Source: an uncultured Desulfohalobiaceae bacterium
Lineage (GTDB): Bacteria > Desulfobacterota > Desulfovibrionia > Desulfovibrionales > Desulfonatronovibrionaceae
Length of the DNA stretch: 5,424 nucleotides
Assembly (NCBI GenBank): GCA_913055195.1
Contig: CAJXJU010000110.1
Span: 1-5,424, forward strand
Reading direction: 5' to 3'
This document shows positions 1 through 5,424 of the stretch, one piece after another. Each line of letters begins with the position of its first letter. Position 1 is the first letter of the stretch. Under the pieces are notes generated by a model. It was not told where the DNA came from, ran no database searches, and saw only the letters and a list, made by a program, of their open reading frames with translations. The position numbers and the translations under genes are program-made.

Positions 1-2
1 GC

Positions 3-284
3 GGAGTTTTAAAAGAATATTCTCAAAATCCTTACATTTATAAGGTGGATTCATCCAATCAAATAGAGACAGATTATGTAGGTGTAGATTCTGATTTATT
101 GCAAGATTTGTTAAAACAAGACTATCGTATCTTAGAGTTGGTTGCTACCTTGTTTTATCTTGCCAATAATTTTAAGGATGATGAAAAATATTTAAAGTCT
201 AAGTTAAATAATTTAAAGCCTCATCTGGCAAGCTATTTTCAACAAGCATTTGATTTGTATTTAGAATTGAAATCTATGAAATAG
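3..284 (+). CDS. C-terminal part of an unidentified protein, cut by the left window edge
   Basis: The frame is open from the first complete codon at position 3 to the TAG at 282-284, giving 93 visible codons. A GTG at 45 could be read as a start, but it has no Shine-Dalgarno at a workable distance. The 14 codons before it also read as ordinary protein (ending QNPYIYK), so this is most likely the tail of a longer gene. The visible part is acidic and lysine-rich and looks helical, with a Leu/Phe-rich stretch around LLQDLLKQDYRILELVATLF and a last segment near AFDLYLELKSMK. I see no catalytic motif, signal peptide or membrane segment, and I do not recognise the family. The mod gene of a type III system often precedes res, so its position allows a Mod or accessory subunit, but nothing in the residues shows this. 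The stretch is visibly more AT-rich than res downstream. I am confident it is coding and cannot give a function. Confidence 0.6.
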   Translation, partial: GVLKEYSQNPYIYKVDSSNQIETDYVGVDSDLLQDLLKQDYRILELVATLFYLANNFKDDEKYLKSKLNNLKPHLASYFQQAFDLYLELKSMK

Positions 285-321
285 TTATGTAGTCGCATTC
301 AATAACATTTTGAACTTTTTT

Positions 322-327
322 AGGAGG
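322..327 (+). promoter_or_regulatory. Strong Shine-Dalgarno of the antitoxin-like gene
   Basis: AGGAGG lies five bases before the ATG at 333. This near-perfect anti-16S match fixes the start of the small gene and suggests efficient translation. The next upstream gene ends at 284, leaving 48 bases between the two genes. I could not find a convincing promoter pair in that gap. Confidence 0.8.
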
Positions 328-332
328 CATTT

Positions 333-530
333 ATGCAGGTGCATGAAGTGATTGAAAATGTAAAAAATTTACCAGAAGATGAGTTAAGGATATTTTCTAA
401 GTGCTTTGAAGAATTTGAACAAGAAATTTGGTGTGATGAATTTGAAAAAGATGTAAAAAATGGAAAGTTAGAAAAATTGGCTGAACAGGCCATTAAAGAT
501 TTTCGGGCAGGAAGATGTCAGAAACTTTAA
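333..530 (+). CDS. Small antitoxin-like protein of a type II toxin-antitoxin pair
   Basis: A 65-residue acidic protein with an excellent Shine-Dalgarno. The N-terminal half (MQVHEVIENVKNLPEDEL) looks like the helical 'proportion of steps' segment found in many small antitoxins. The C-terminal half has the pattern D-[VA]-x-x-G-K-L-[ED]-K-L-A-[EDQ]-x-A-[IL]-x-[DE]-[FY]-R-A-G-[RK]-C, ending in KL. From memory this pattern marks a family of antitoxins whose genes are followed directly by a RelE/ParE-like toxin. The next frame supports this: a degraded toxin starts at 515, overlapping this gene by 16 bases, an arrangement typical of antitoxin-toxin pairs. In such pairs the antitoxin binds and neutralises the toxin and often represses its own promoter. 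Here the toxin is broken, so this gene would be an orphan antitoxin, perhaps kept as a regulator, as protection against a related toxin elsewhere, or not yet decayed. The family call rests on remembered motifs, not a search. Confidence 0.7.
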   Translation: MQVHEVIENVKNLPEDELRIFSKCFEEFEQEIWCDEFEKDVKNGKLEKLAEQAIKDFRAGRCQKL

Positions 531-667
531 AGCATTATGCCAGTCCAGATTTCAAAAATATAGAGAATTGCCTGATAATATAAAAACTTAGCAGATAAAA
601 ATGTCGAACTTAGAAAAAATTAATAAAAAGTATGATGCACCTGCGAAAAGTCAAAAAAGGATTTTGA
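515..667 (+). pseudogene. Decayed RelE/ParE-like toxin, three frame breaks and C-terminal loss
   Basis: The ATG at 515 opens MSETLKHYASPDF, which stops soon after out of frame. The rest of a toxin N-terminus can be read by switching frame: KYRELPDNIK at 556-585, then LADKNVELRKN at 588-620, then SMMHLRKVKKGF at 629-664, ending at a TGA (665-667). Joined, these match the order I remember for toxins paired with this antitoxin family: a KHYASPEFW-type start, then a Y-x-x-LP segment, LADKNFELLKxNP, and PSLHLKKV. Each junction is explained by one missing base. The first two fall in five-base A runs (554-558 and 582-586) and the third in the AT-rich stretch 621-628. The beta-strand half of the toxin, carrying the usual Trp- and Arg-rich core, is absent, although DFDNYLTY at 660-683 could be a scrap of its tail. 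The product would be inactive. The reading is my own reconstruction and the family is remembered rather than searched. Confidence 0.65.
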
Positions 668-692
668 CAATTATCTAACCTATTGAAATAAC
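664..692 (+). promoter_or_regulatory. Candidate sigma-70 promoter for the res gene
   Basis: A perfect TTGACA at 664-669 is followed after exactly 17 bases by AATAAC at 687-692, which matches four of six bases of TATAAT. Transcription would begin near 699, so the leader would carry most of the heptamer repeats and the hairpin before res. The -35 box sits at the ruined end of the toxin remnant, so toxin decay may have freed or created it. The weak -10 box keeps confidence moderate. Confidence 0.4.
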
Positions 693-722
693 TCAAAACT
701 TAAAACTCAAAACTCAAAACTT
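688..722 (+). repeat. Tandem heptamer repeat AAAACTY
   Basis: Four perfect head-to-tail copies of AAAACT[C/T] lie at 695-701, 702-708, 709-715 and 716-722. A degenerate fifth copy (ATAACTC) lies at 688-694. The array is 28 to 35 bases long and ends two bases before a hairpin. If the 664-692 promoter is used, the repeats fall in the untranslated leader. They could be a slippage-prone microsatellite, a protein-binding array, or part of a dispersed intergenic repeat that includes the hairpin. Confidence 0.85.
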
Positions 723-723
723 T

Positions 724-746
724 CTGCAAAAACGGAGTTTTTGCAG
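724..746 (+). promoter_or_regulatory. Perfect 10-bp hairpin covering the ribosome-binding region of res
   Basis: CTGCAAAAAC at 724-733 and GTTTTTGCAG at 737-746 are exact reverse complements separated by the three-base loop GGA. The stem ends two bases before the ATG at 749. The only Shine-Dalgarno-like motif for that start, GGAG at 734-737, lies in the loop and the first stem base. AGGG at 745-748 overlaps the other arm and could serve the alternative ATG at 761. Folding would therefore hide or present the ribosome site. There is no T-run after it, so it is not an intrinsic terminator. Confidence 0.75.
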
Positions 747-748
747 GG

Positions 749-3736
749 ATGTCAAGTATTATGAAACTTCATTTTGAACCCAATCTTGATTATCAACTTC
801 AGGCCATTGAATCAGTCTGCGATTTATTTCGCGGGCAGGAAATATGCCGAACTGATTTTACTGTGCTTAAAAGTACGTCTGGTCGTGCATTTTTGCCAGG
901 TATTGAAACGGATAAAGGTATTGGTAACCGCCTTACATTATTGGATGATGAGATTTTGAAAAATCTTCAGGAAATACAGCTCCGCAATGGATTGCCCATT
1001 GATTCCGCCATTCGTTCTTATGATTTTACTGTGGAAATGGAAACAGGTACTGGTAAAACCTATGTTTATCTGCGCACTATTTTTGAATTGAACAGACGAT
1101 ATGGTTTTACCAAGTTTGTTATAGTAGTGCCGTCCATTGCTATTAAAGAAGGTGTTTATAAAACCCTGCAAATCACTGAAGATCATTTTAAAGGCCTTTA
1201 TGCTGGTGTACCTTTTGATTACTTTGTTTATGATTCTAAGAAGCTGGGTCAGGTGCGTAATTTTGCCACCAGCCCGCATATTCAAATCATGGTGGTTACG
1301 GTTGGGGCCATTAACAAGAAGGATGTCAATAATCTTTATAAAGATAGTGAAAAGACCGGTGGAGAAAAACCAATTGATCTTATTAGCGCTACCAATCCGA
1401 TTTTGATCGTGGATGAGCCGCAAAGTGTAGATGGTGGTTTGAAGGGCAAGGGGAAAGCTGCCCTGGAAGCCATGAATCCACTGTGTACCTTACGTTATTC
1501 CGCTACTCATAAAGACAAACACCACATGGTGTATCGTCTGGATGCAGTGGATGCTTATGAGCGCAAATTGGTTAAACAGATTGAAGTGGCTTCTGCTATT
1601 GTAGAGGCTGCTCATAATAAACCCTATGTGCGTTTGCTTTCGGTTAAAAATAAAGGAATGCTTTTATTTGCAGAAGTTGAACTGGATGTGCAGACGCGAA
1701 GCGGTGTTAAGCGTAAAAAAGTAAAAGTGTATGATGGAGACGATCTGGAACAAACCACCGGGCGAGCCTTATATGCCAATCATCGCATTGGAGAAATTTC
1801 TGCTAAAAAAGGCAATGAATTCATGGAATTGCGTTATCCTGGAGGTGAATGTTTTTTGCGTCCTGGCGAGGCTTATGGTGATGTGGATCAAAAGGCATTG
1901 GTGCGCCAGATGATCCGTCGGACAATTAAAGAGCATCTGGATAAGGAAAAGCGCTTGCGTCCCAGAGGTATAAAAGTATTATCTTTGTTTTTTGTGGATG
2001 AAGTAGCCAAATACCGGCAATATGACGCTGAAGGAAATTCCATCAAGGGAGAGTATGCTTGTATTTTTGAGGAAGAATATAAAAGGTTTGCCAAACACCC
2101 TGATTATCGTGACCTGTTTGAACGTATTGATTTTAATTACAGTGCTGAAGAAGTTCATAACGGCTATTTTTCCATTGACCGCAAAAAGATACGGGGAAAA
2201 ACAGTTGAAATGTTTAAAGATACAAAAGGAGAGAGTAAAGCAGATGAAGATACTTATAGCCTTATCATGCGTGATAAAGAGCGTCTTTTAAGCCTTAATG
2301 AACCGCTCAAATTTATTTTTTCTCACTCCGCCCTGAGAGAAGGATGGGATAACCCTAATGTTTTTCAGATTTGCACTTTGCGTGATATACGTACTGAACT
2401 GGCGCGCAGGCAAACTATAGGCCGCGGTCTTCGTTTGTGCGTGGATCAGCAAGGACGGCGTGTACGAGATGATAATGTTAATATTCTTACAATAATAGCA
2501 AATGAGAGCTATGAAGAATTTGCCAGAAATTTGCAACAGGAGATTGAGGAGGATACAGGTATTCGTTTTGGCGTAGTTGAAAAACATCAATTTGCCAGTA
2601 TCATTCAAATACAGGACGAGGGACAGGAAAAACCATTAGGCGCGGAGCAATCTGAAGTTATCTGGCATTTCCTTAAGAAGAATCAGTTTATTAATACAAA
2701 AGGTAAAGTACAGGACAAATTGCGTAAGGCTCTTAAAGAAAATACTTTAACATTGCCTCAAGAGTTTGAAAAACAGCGTGAGCAGATTATTACTGTCTTG
2801 AAAAAATTGGCTGGACGCCTGGAAATAAAAGATGCAAATGAGCGTAAAATTATACGTTTGCGTAAAGAAGTATATTTAAAACCTGAGTTTAAAGAATTAT
2901 GGGAGCGCATTAAATATAAAACAACTTACAGGGTGCGCTTTAATAATGAAAAATTGATCCAGGATTGCATTGATGATCTAAAACTCGCTCCACCAATTCC
3001 AAAGACTCGCTTGCAGTGGCGCAAGGCTGATATTGAAATTGGGAAGGCAGGTGTTGTTGCAGAAGAAGCCGGTAGTTATATGACTGTAGTATTGAATGAA
3101 GAGAATCTTGATTTGCCAGACCTTTTGACCGAGCTTCAGGACAGGACACAACTCACCCGCCGTACTCTTTTGCGTATTTTGAAAGAAAGCAAACGGTTGA
3201 TAGATTTCAAACACAATCCCCAGGCTTTTATTGATCTTGTGGCTGAGATTATTAACCGGTGCAAACAATTGGTACTGGTTGATGGCATCAAATATTATCG
3301 ATTAGGGGATTATTATGCGCAGGAACTTCTGGAGCAGGAGGAGTTGACCGGTTACCTTAAAAATTTACTGGAAGCCAAAAAGTCAGTTTTTGAACATGTA
3401 GTTTATGATTCTGATGTGGAACGCCGCTTTGCAATGGAAATGGAGCGCAATGATGCTGTTAAACTCTATGTAAAATTGCCCCACTGGTTCAAAGTACCCA
3501 CGCCTCTGGGAAGTTATAGTCCTGACTGGGCAGTGCTTATAGACACGGATAAAGGCGAACGGTTGTATTTTGTTGTGGAAACAAAGGGCGGGTTGTTACC
3601 TGGCGAGCTTCGTGACAGAGAAAAAGCCAAAATAGCCTGTGGTCAGGTGCATTTTGAGACAATTGGTAAGGATATAGACAATCCAGCTCAGTATGTTGTG
3701 GCAAACAAGCTGGATGATATTGTTAATACCATATAA
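749..3736 (+). CDS. res: Type III restriction enzyme Res subunit (DEAD/DEAH-type helicase with C-terminal nuclease)
   Basis: A full-length Res of 995 codons. Res is the ATP-dependent motor and nuclease of type III restriction complexes. With a Mod dimer it recognises unmethylated sites and cuts about 25-27 bases away. Residues 98-104 are the Walker A motif (ETGTGKT), 221-224 motif II (VDEP) and 251-253 motif III (SAT). Residues 530-535 (REGWDN) are the motif V region and 553-562 (RRQTIGRGLR) motif VI. The C-terminus carries an endonuclease site with E891 in SDVERRFA, D926 in SPDW and the E-T-K triplet 944-946, so all expected catalytic residues are present. Two starts are possible. ATG 749 adds MSSI, but its best Shine-Dalgarno (GGAG, 734-737) is in a hairpin loop. 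ATG 761 gives MKLHFEPN, the start I remember for homologues, with AGGG 12 bases upstream. I prefer 761 slightly, which would make 991 residues. No Mod gene lies in the window, which is odd for a two-gene system. The family call is secure. Confidence 0.95.
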   Translation: MSSIMKLHFEPNLDYQLQAIESVCDLFRGQEICRTDFTVLKSTSGRAFLPGIETDKGIGNRLTLLDDEILKNLQEIQLRNGLPIDSAIRSYDFTVEMETGTGKTYVYLRTIFELNRRYGFTKFVIVVPSIAIKEGVYKTLQITEDHFKGLYAGVPFDYFVYDSKKLGQVRNFATSPHIQIMVVTVGAINKKDVNNLYKDSEKTGGEKPIDLISATNPILIVDEPQSVDGGLKGKGKAALEAMNPLCTLRYSATHKDKHHMVYRLDAVDAYERKLVKQIEVASAIVEAAHNKPYVRLLSVKNKGMLLFAEVELDVQTRSGVKRKKVKVYDGDDLEQTTGRALYANHRIGEISAKKGNEFMELRYPGGECFLRPGEAYGDVDQKALVRQMIRRTIKEHLDKEKRLRPRGIKVLSLFFVDEVAKYRQYDAEGNSIKGEYACIFEEEYKRFAKHPDYRDLFERIDFNYSAEEVHNGYFSIDRKKIRGKTVEMFKDTKGESKADEDTYSLIMRDKERLLSLNEPLKFIFSHSALREGWDNPNVFQICTLRDIRTELARRQTIGRGLRLCVDQQGRRVRDDNVNILTIIANESYEEFARNLQQEIEEDTGIRFGVVEKHQFASIIQIQDEGQEKPLGAEQSEVIWHFLKKNQFINTKGKVQDKLRKALKENTLTLPQEFEKQREQIITVLKKLAGRLEIKDANERKIIRLRKEVYLKPEFKELWERIKYKTTYRVRFNNEKLIQDCIDDLKLAPPIPKTRLQWRKADIEIGKAGVVAEEAGSYMTVVLNEENLDLPDLLTELQDRTQLTRRTLLRILKESKRLIDFKHNPQAFIDLVAEIINRCKQLVLVDGIKYYRLGDYYAQELLEQEELTGYLKNLLEAKKSVFEHVVYDSDVERRFAMEMERNDAVKLYVKLPHWFKVPTPLGSYSPDWAVLIDTDKGERLYFVVETKGGLLPGELRDREKAKIACGQVHFETIGKDIDNPAQYVVANKLDDIVNTI

Positions 3737-3738
3737 GC

Positions 3739-3955
3739 TTGTTTACTATTCAAGGTCCAAAGGCAAGACTTCTGGATTTGACCTACCTCAATATGTCATT
3801 TGGGCCCTGGATTGAATTTTTGAAAGGCCAATTTCCAAAAATTCAGATTTTACGCGTTCAGCAGGCAATTATTTTTACGAGTTCAAACCGCTGATATCGA
3901 TGAAGTGATTAGTGAAAAGGATACAGGTCAATCTCTTTGTAAAATCGGTTTATAA
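3739..3955 (+). pseudogene. Possible frameshifted gene remnant between res and the DUF1016 gene
   Basis: This 248-base gap shows coding-like text in two frames. Frame one runs from TTG 3739 through FTIQGPKARLLDL, MSFGPWIEFLKGQF and PKIQILRVQQAII to a TGA at 3892-3894. The second frame carries RVQTADIDEVISEKDTG and then QSLCKIGL, ending at a TAA (3953-3955). Removing one T from the five-base T run at 3872-3876 joins them into one frame of about 71 residues that reads smoothly across the junction as AIILRVQTADID. There is no good Shine-Dalgarno at the TTG, so the left part may already be lost, or the text may be chance. I do not recognise the family. The remnant ends 29 bases before the DUF1016 start. 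Confidence 0.35.
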
Positions 3956-3971
3956 CGAGACAAAATCTGAC

Positions 3972-3977
3972 AAGGAG
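3972..3977 (+). promoter_or_regulatory. Shine-Dalgarno that fixes a TTG start for the DUF1016 gene
   Basis: AAGGAG lies seven bases before the TTG at 3985, an ideal spacing. The first in-frame ATG comes far into the conserved N-terminal domain, so the TTG is the best start and not an artefact. Confidence 0.75.
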
Positions 3978-3984
3978 TATTCAG

Positions 3985-5031
3985 TTGCAACCTAAAAATT
4001 CTGTTCTCCCAGAAGGTTATTCAGAATTTTTGGCCAGTTTGAAAAGGCGTGTCCAGAAGGCGCGGCTTAAAGCCGCTTTGTCTGTCAACCAGGAGCTTAT
4101 TTTGCTTTACTGGGAAATTGGTCAGATGATTCTGGAACGTCAGAGAAAAGAAGGCTGGGGAGCAAAGGTGATTGATAGGCTGGCACATGACCTGCGCAAA
4201 GAGTTCCCGGATATGAAAGGATTTTCTGCCCGAAATTTGAAATATATGCGCTCTTTTGCTGAAGCTTATCCTGATAAAAAATTTGTGCAGCAAGCTGCTG
4301 CACAAATACCCTGGTTCCATCATTGCATCCTTCTGGATAAAGTCAAAGACCATGCAGAGCGTCTCTGGTACATCCAGCAAACTACCTTGCATGGCTGGAG
4401 CCGCAATGTCCTTGTTCATCAGATAGAAAGTGGTCTTTATCACCGTAAGGGAAAAGCCATTACAAATTTTGATAAGACCTTGCCGTCTCCACAATCCGAT
4501 CTCGCTCAGGAAACTTTAAAAGATCCTTATATGTTTGATTTTTTAGGATTGACAGATGATATTCGGGAACGTGAACTGGAAAAAGAGCTTATAGCTCGTT
4601 TACGGGATTTCTTGCTTGAACTTGGCAGTGGTTTTGCTTTTGTAGGCAGTCAGGTTCATCTGGAAGTTGGAGGTGAGGATTTTTACCTGGATTTACTCTT
4701 TTATCATCTAAAACTTCGTAGTTATGTGATAATAGACCTTAAAACAGGTTCATTTAAGCCTGAATACGCTGGCAAGATGAACTTTTATCTGGCAACAGTG
4801 GACGATTTGCTTCGTCATCCTGACGATAATCCGTCTATAGGCATCATTCTTTGTAAATCCAAAAATAAGGTAATAGTGGAATATGCTCTAAAAGATACCA
4901 GCAGGCCTATTGGCGTCTCTGCGTATCGTTTAACTCGCACTTTGCCAGAAGAACTTAAAACTACTTTGCCAAGTGTAGAAGAATTGGAAAAAGAATTGAT
5001 AGAGAAAAAGGAACCCTCTGTGTCAGGATAG
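3985..5031 (+). CDS. DUF1016/YhcG-family PD-(D/E)xK nuclease
   Basis: A 348-residue protein of normal length for this family. Residues about 10-160 form the N-terminal DUF1016 domain, helical and rich in conserved aromatics, as in LLYWEIGQMI (40-49), FSARNLKYMRSFAEAYP (80-96) and QIPWFHHCILLDKVKD (107-122). Residues about 178-320 form the nuclease domain. It contains Q223 and E227 on the strand before the active site, D236 in FYLDLLFYH, the D-L-K triplet 251-253, and the family signature KPEYAGKMNFYL (258-269). D236, D251 and K253 are the expected metal-binding and catalytic residues, so the enzyme looks active. The tail (about 320-348) is charged and helical. Members are predicted DNA nucleases often found near restriction-modification and mobile genes. 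The in vivo role is poorly defined, and joint action with Res is inference from proximity. The TTG start is supported by AAGGAG at the right distance. A 12-bp perfect inverted repeat lies in codons 99-108. Confidence 0.93.
   Translation: MQPKNSVLPEGYSEFLASLKRRVQKARLKAALSVNQELILLYWEIGQMILERQRKEGWGAKVIDRLAHDLRKEFPDMKGFSARNLKYMRSFAEAYPDKKFVQQAAAQIPWFHHCILLDKVKDHAERLWYIQQTTLHGWSRNVLVHQIESGLYHRKGKAITNFDKTLPSPQSDLAQETLKDPYMFDFLGLTDDIRERELEKELIARLRDFLLELGSGFAFVGSQVHLEVGGEDFYLDLLFYHLKLRSYVIIDLKTGSFKPEYAGKMNFYLATVDDLLRHPDDNPSIGIILCKSKNKVIVEYALKDTSRPIGVSAYRLTRTLPEELKTTLPSVEELEKELIEKKEPSVSG
4281..4307. repeat. Perfect 12-bp inverted repeat inside the DUF1016 gene
   Basis: ATTTGTGCAGCA at 4281-4292 and TGCTGCACAAAT at 4296-4307 are exact reverse complements with the loop AGC. 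The palindrome encodes residues FVQQAAAQ in frame, just before the conserved IPWFHH motif. It could be a simple consequence of coding, a small palindromic insertion tolerated in a linker, or an RNA structure that slows translation. Confidence 0.85.
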
Positions 5032-5038
5032 ATGTTAG

Positions 5039-5239
5039 ATGTCGCCTCAAGGTGATGGGGATATAAAAAAGGTTTGTTTTCCCCATCCAGGCCAGGTACT
5101 TCTGTACATAGGATTTTCTGAAAGGGACTGTAAAGGGACAGGAGAATAAAATTGTTTTGAGGAAGATGGGAAGATTGAAGTGCCAAAGACAGAGTTGGCT
5201 AATACAAAAAAAAGAAAATTTACGTTTTATTTAAGTTAG
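5039..5239 (+). pseudogene. Split reading frame downstream of the DUF1016 gene
   Basis: An ATG at 5039, seven bases after the DUF1016 stop and ten bases after an AGGA, opens MSPQGDGDIKKV, then CFPHPGQVLLYIGFSERD, and stops at TAA 5147-5149 after 36 codons. The same frame then continues without a stop through FEEDGKIEVPKTEL and ANTKKRKFTFYLS to TAG 5237-5239. The second part has the look of a genuine C-terminus. One nonsense change, or two compensating indels near the T run at 5155-5158, would account for the break. The 36-codon piece could also be a real small gene. I recognise no family, and an antisense frame is also open over part of the region, so even the strand is uncertain. Confidence 0.3.
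5121..5139. repeat. Short direct repeat AAAGGGAC
   Basis: Two exact copies of AAAGGGAC (5121-5128 and 5132-5139) are separated by TGT, a spacing of 11 bases, about one helical turn. They might be a paired protein-binding site, but only two copies are seen and they lie in the possible decayed frame 5039-5239. Confidence 0.5.
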
Positions 5240-5424
5240 GAGTACGTTTTTTTTCAGAATAAGAACATTAAAAAAGTAATATTTTATGATAGATGTTGAA
5301 AAGAACAAAAGAAAGAGAGAATAAGGAAAGAAGAGAGGAAAGAGAGATTTATTTTTTTATTATGGCGTTTGCCTGAATGAATAAATATCTTCAAAACCTG
5401 TTATCCTATGCGGCTGTCTGTCCT
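5240..5424. other. AT-rich tail with a purine tract and no recognisable gene
   Basis: I see no supported gene from 5240 to the window end. The stretch begins with an eight-base T run (5247-5254) that lacks a stem before it. It then has an A+G tract from about 5298 to 5347, broken only by C5306 and T5322, and another T-rich run at 5352-5358. The last 60 bases are of more balanced composition and may belong to a different unit that continues beyond the edge. Confidence 0.6.

Noticed and set aside
688..722. Heptamer array as a CRISPR array
   Set aside because: The units are seven bases and directly contiguous, with no spacers.
724..746. Hairpin before res as an intrinsic terminator
   Set aside because: The stem is followed by GGATG with no T-run on the plus strand, and the minus-strand continuation is not a T-run either.
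938..1423. Long minus-strand open frame of 161 codons
   Set aside because: It lies antisense to the conserved helicase core of res, including the Walker A and DEP motifs, and its translation has no recognisable domain.
4021..4494. Minus-strand open frame of 157 codons
   Set aside because: It is antisense to the DUF1016 N-terminal domain, which has clear family motifs, and it is a shadow of that gene.
5054..5087. Stem GATGGGGA / TCCCCATC as a terminator after the DUF1016 gene
   Set aside because: The 8-bp stem has an 18-base loop and is followed by CAGGCCAGG rather than a T-run. The T8 at 5247-5254 has no stem in front of it.
4815..5186. Minus-strand open frame of 123 codons crossing the end of the DUF1016 gene
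   Set aside because: Most of it is antisense to the DUF1016 3' end, and the protein is not recognisable. I kept it only as a reason for doubting the strand of the 5039-5239 frame.
5166..5234. Mini-ORF from ATG 5166, 22 codons
   Set aside because: It is very short, in a different frame from the more protein-like reading, and its possible Shine-Dalgarno is too close to the ATG.
5360..5422. Minus-strand open stretch entering from the right edge, ending at TAA 5360-5362
   Set aside because: Only 20 codons are visible, which is expected by chance, and no motif can be recognised. It could be the C-terminus of a convergent gene, but this cannot be supported here.

Overview
The window looks like an accessory, defence-type stretch of an AT-rich bacterial chromosome or plasmid. 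Two long, intact plus-strand genes dominate it. The first encodes a type III restriction Res subunit (helicase plus nuclease, 749-3736) and the second a DUF1016/YhcG-family PD-(D/E)xK nuclease (3985-5031). Shine-Dalgarno motifs and a TTG start fit a bacterium. The sequence does not fix the lineage. The small antitoxin family on the left is, from memory, common in Cyanobacteria, Chloroflexi and Desulfobacterota, which is only a weak hint.

Layout from left to right. Positions 3-284 hold the C-terminal end of an unidentified gene cut by the window edge. An intact small antitoxin-like gene follows (333-530), with a strong Shine-Dalgarno. Overlapping its end is the wreck of the partner RelE/ParE-like toxin (515-667), readable only by changing frame three times. 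Next comes a short regulatory leader: a TTGACA promoter candidate, four AAAACTY heptamers, and a perfect 10-bp hairpin that runs almost into the res start codon. After res there is a 248-base gap that appears to hold a second decayed reading frame (3739-3955). The DUF1016 gene follows, with a good Shine-Dalgarno and a perfect 12-bp inverted repeat inside it. The last 393 bases hold no clear intact gene. They contain a reading frame split by one stop (5039-5239), a short direct repeat and a 50-base purine-rich tract.

How the genes may work together. A Res subunit normally acts only in complex with a Mod methyltransferase, and no Mod gene is visible here. Mod may lie left of the window, where the partial gene at 3-284 is a possible but unproven candidate, or Res may be a solitary or repurposed enzyme. 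The neighbouring DUF1016 nuclease belongs to a family often found near restriction-modification genes. The surrounding gene remnants suggest a defence island with high turnover. In the remnants the frame breaks fall mostly in or next to A or T runs, while about 1,340 codons of the two nuclease genes are uninterrupted, so real decay is more likely than sequencing error.
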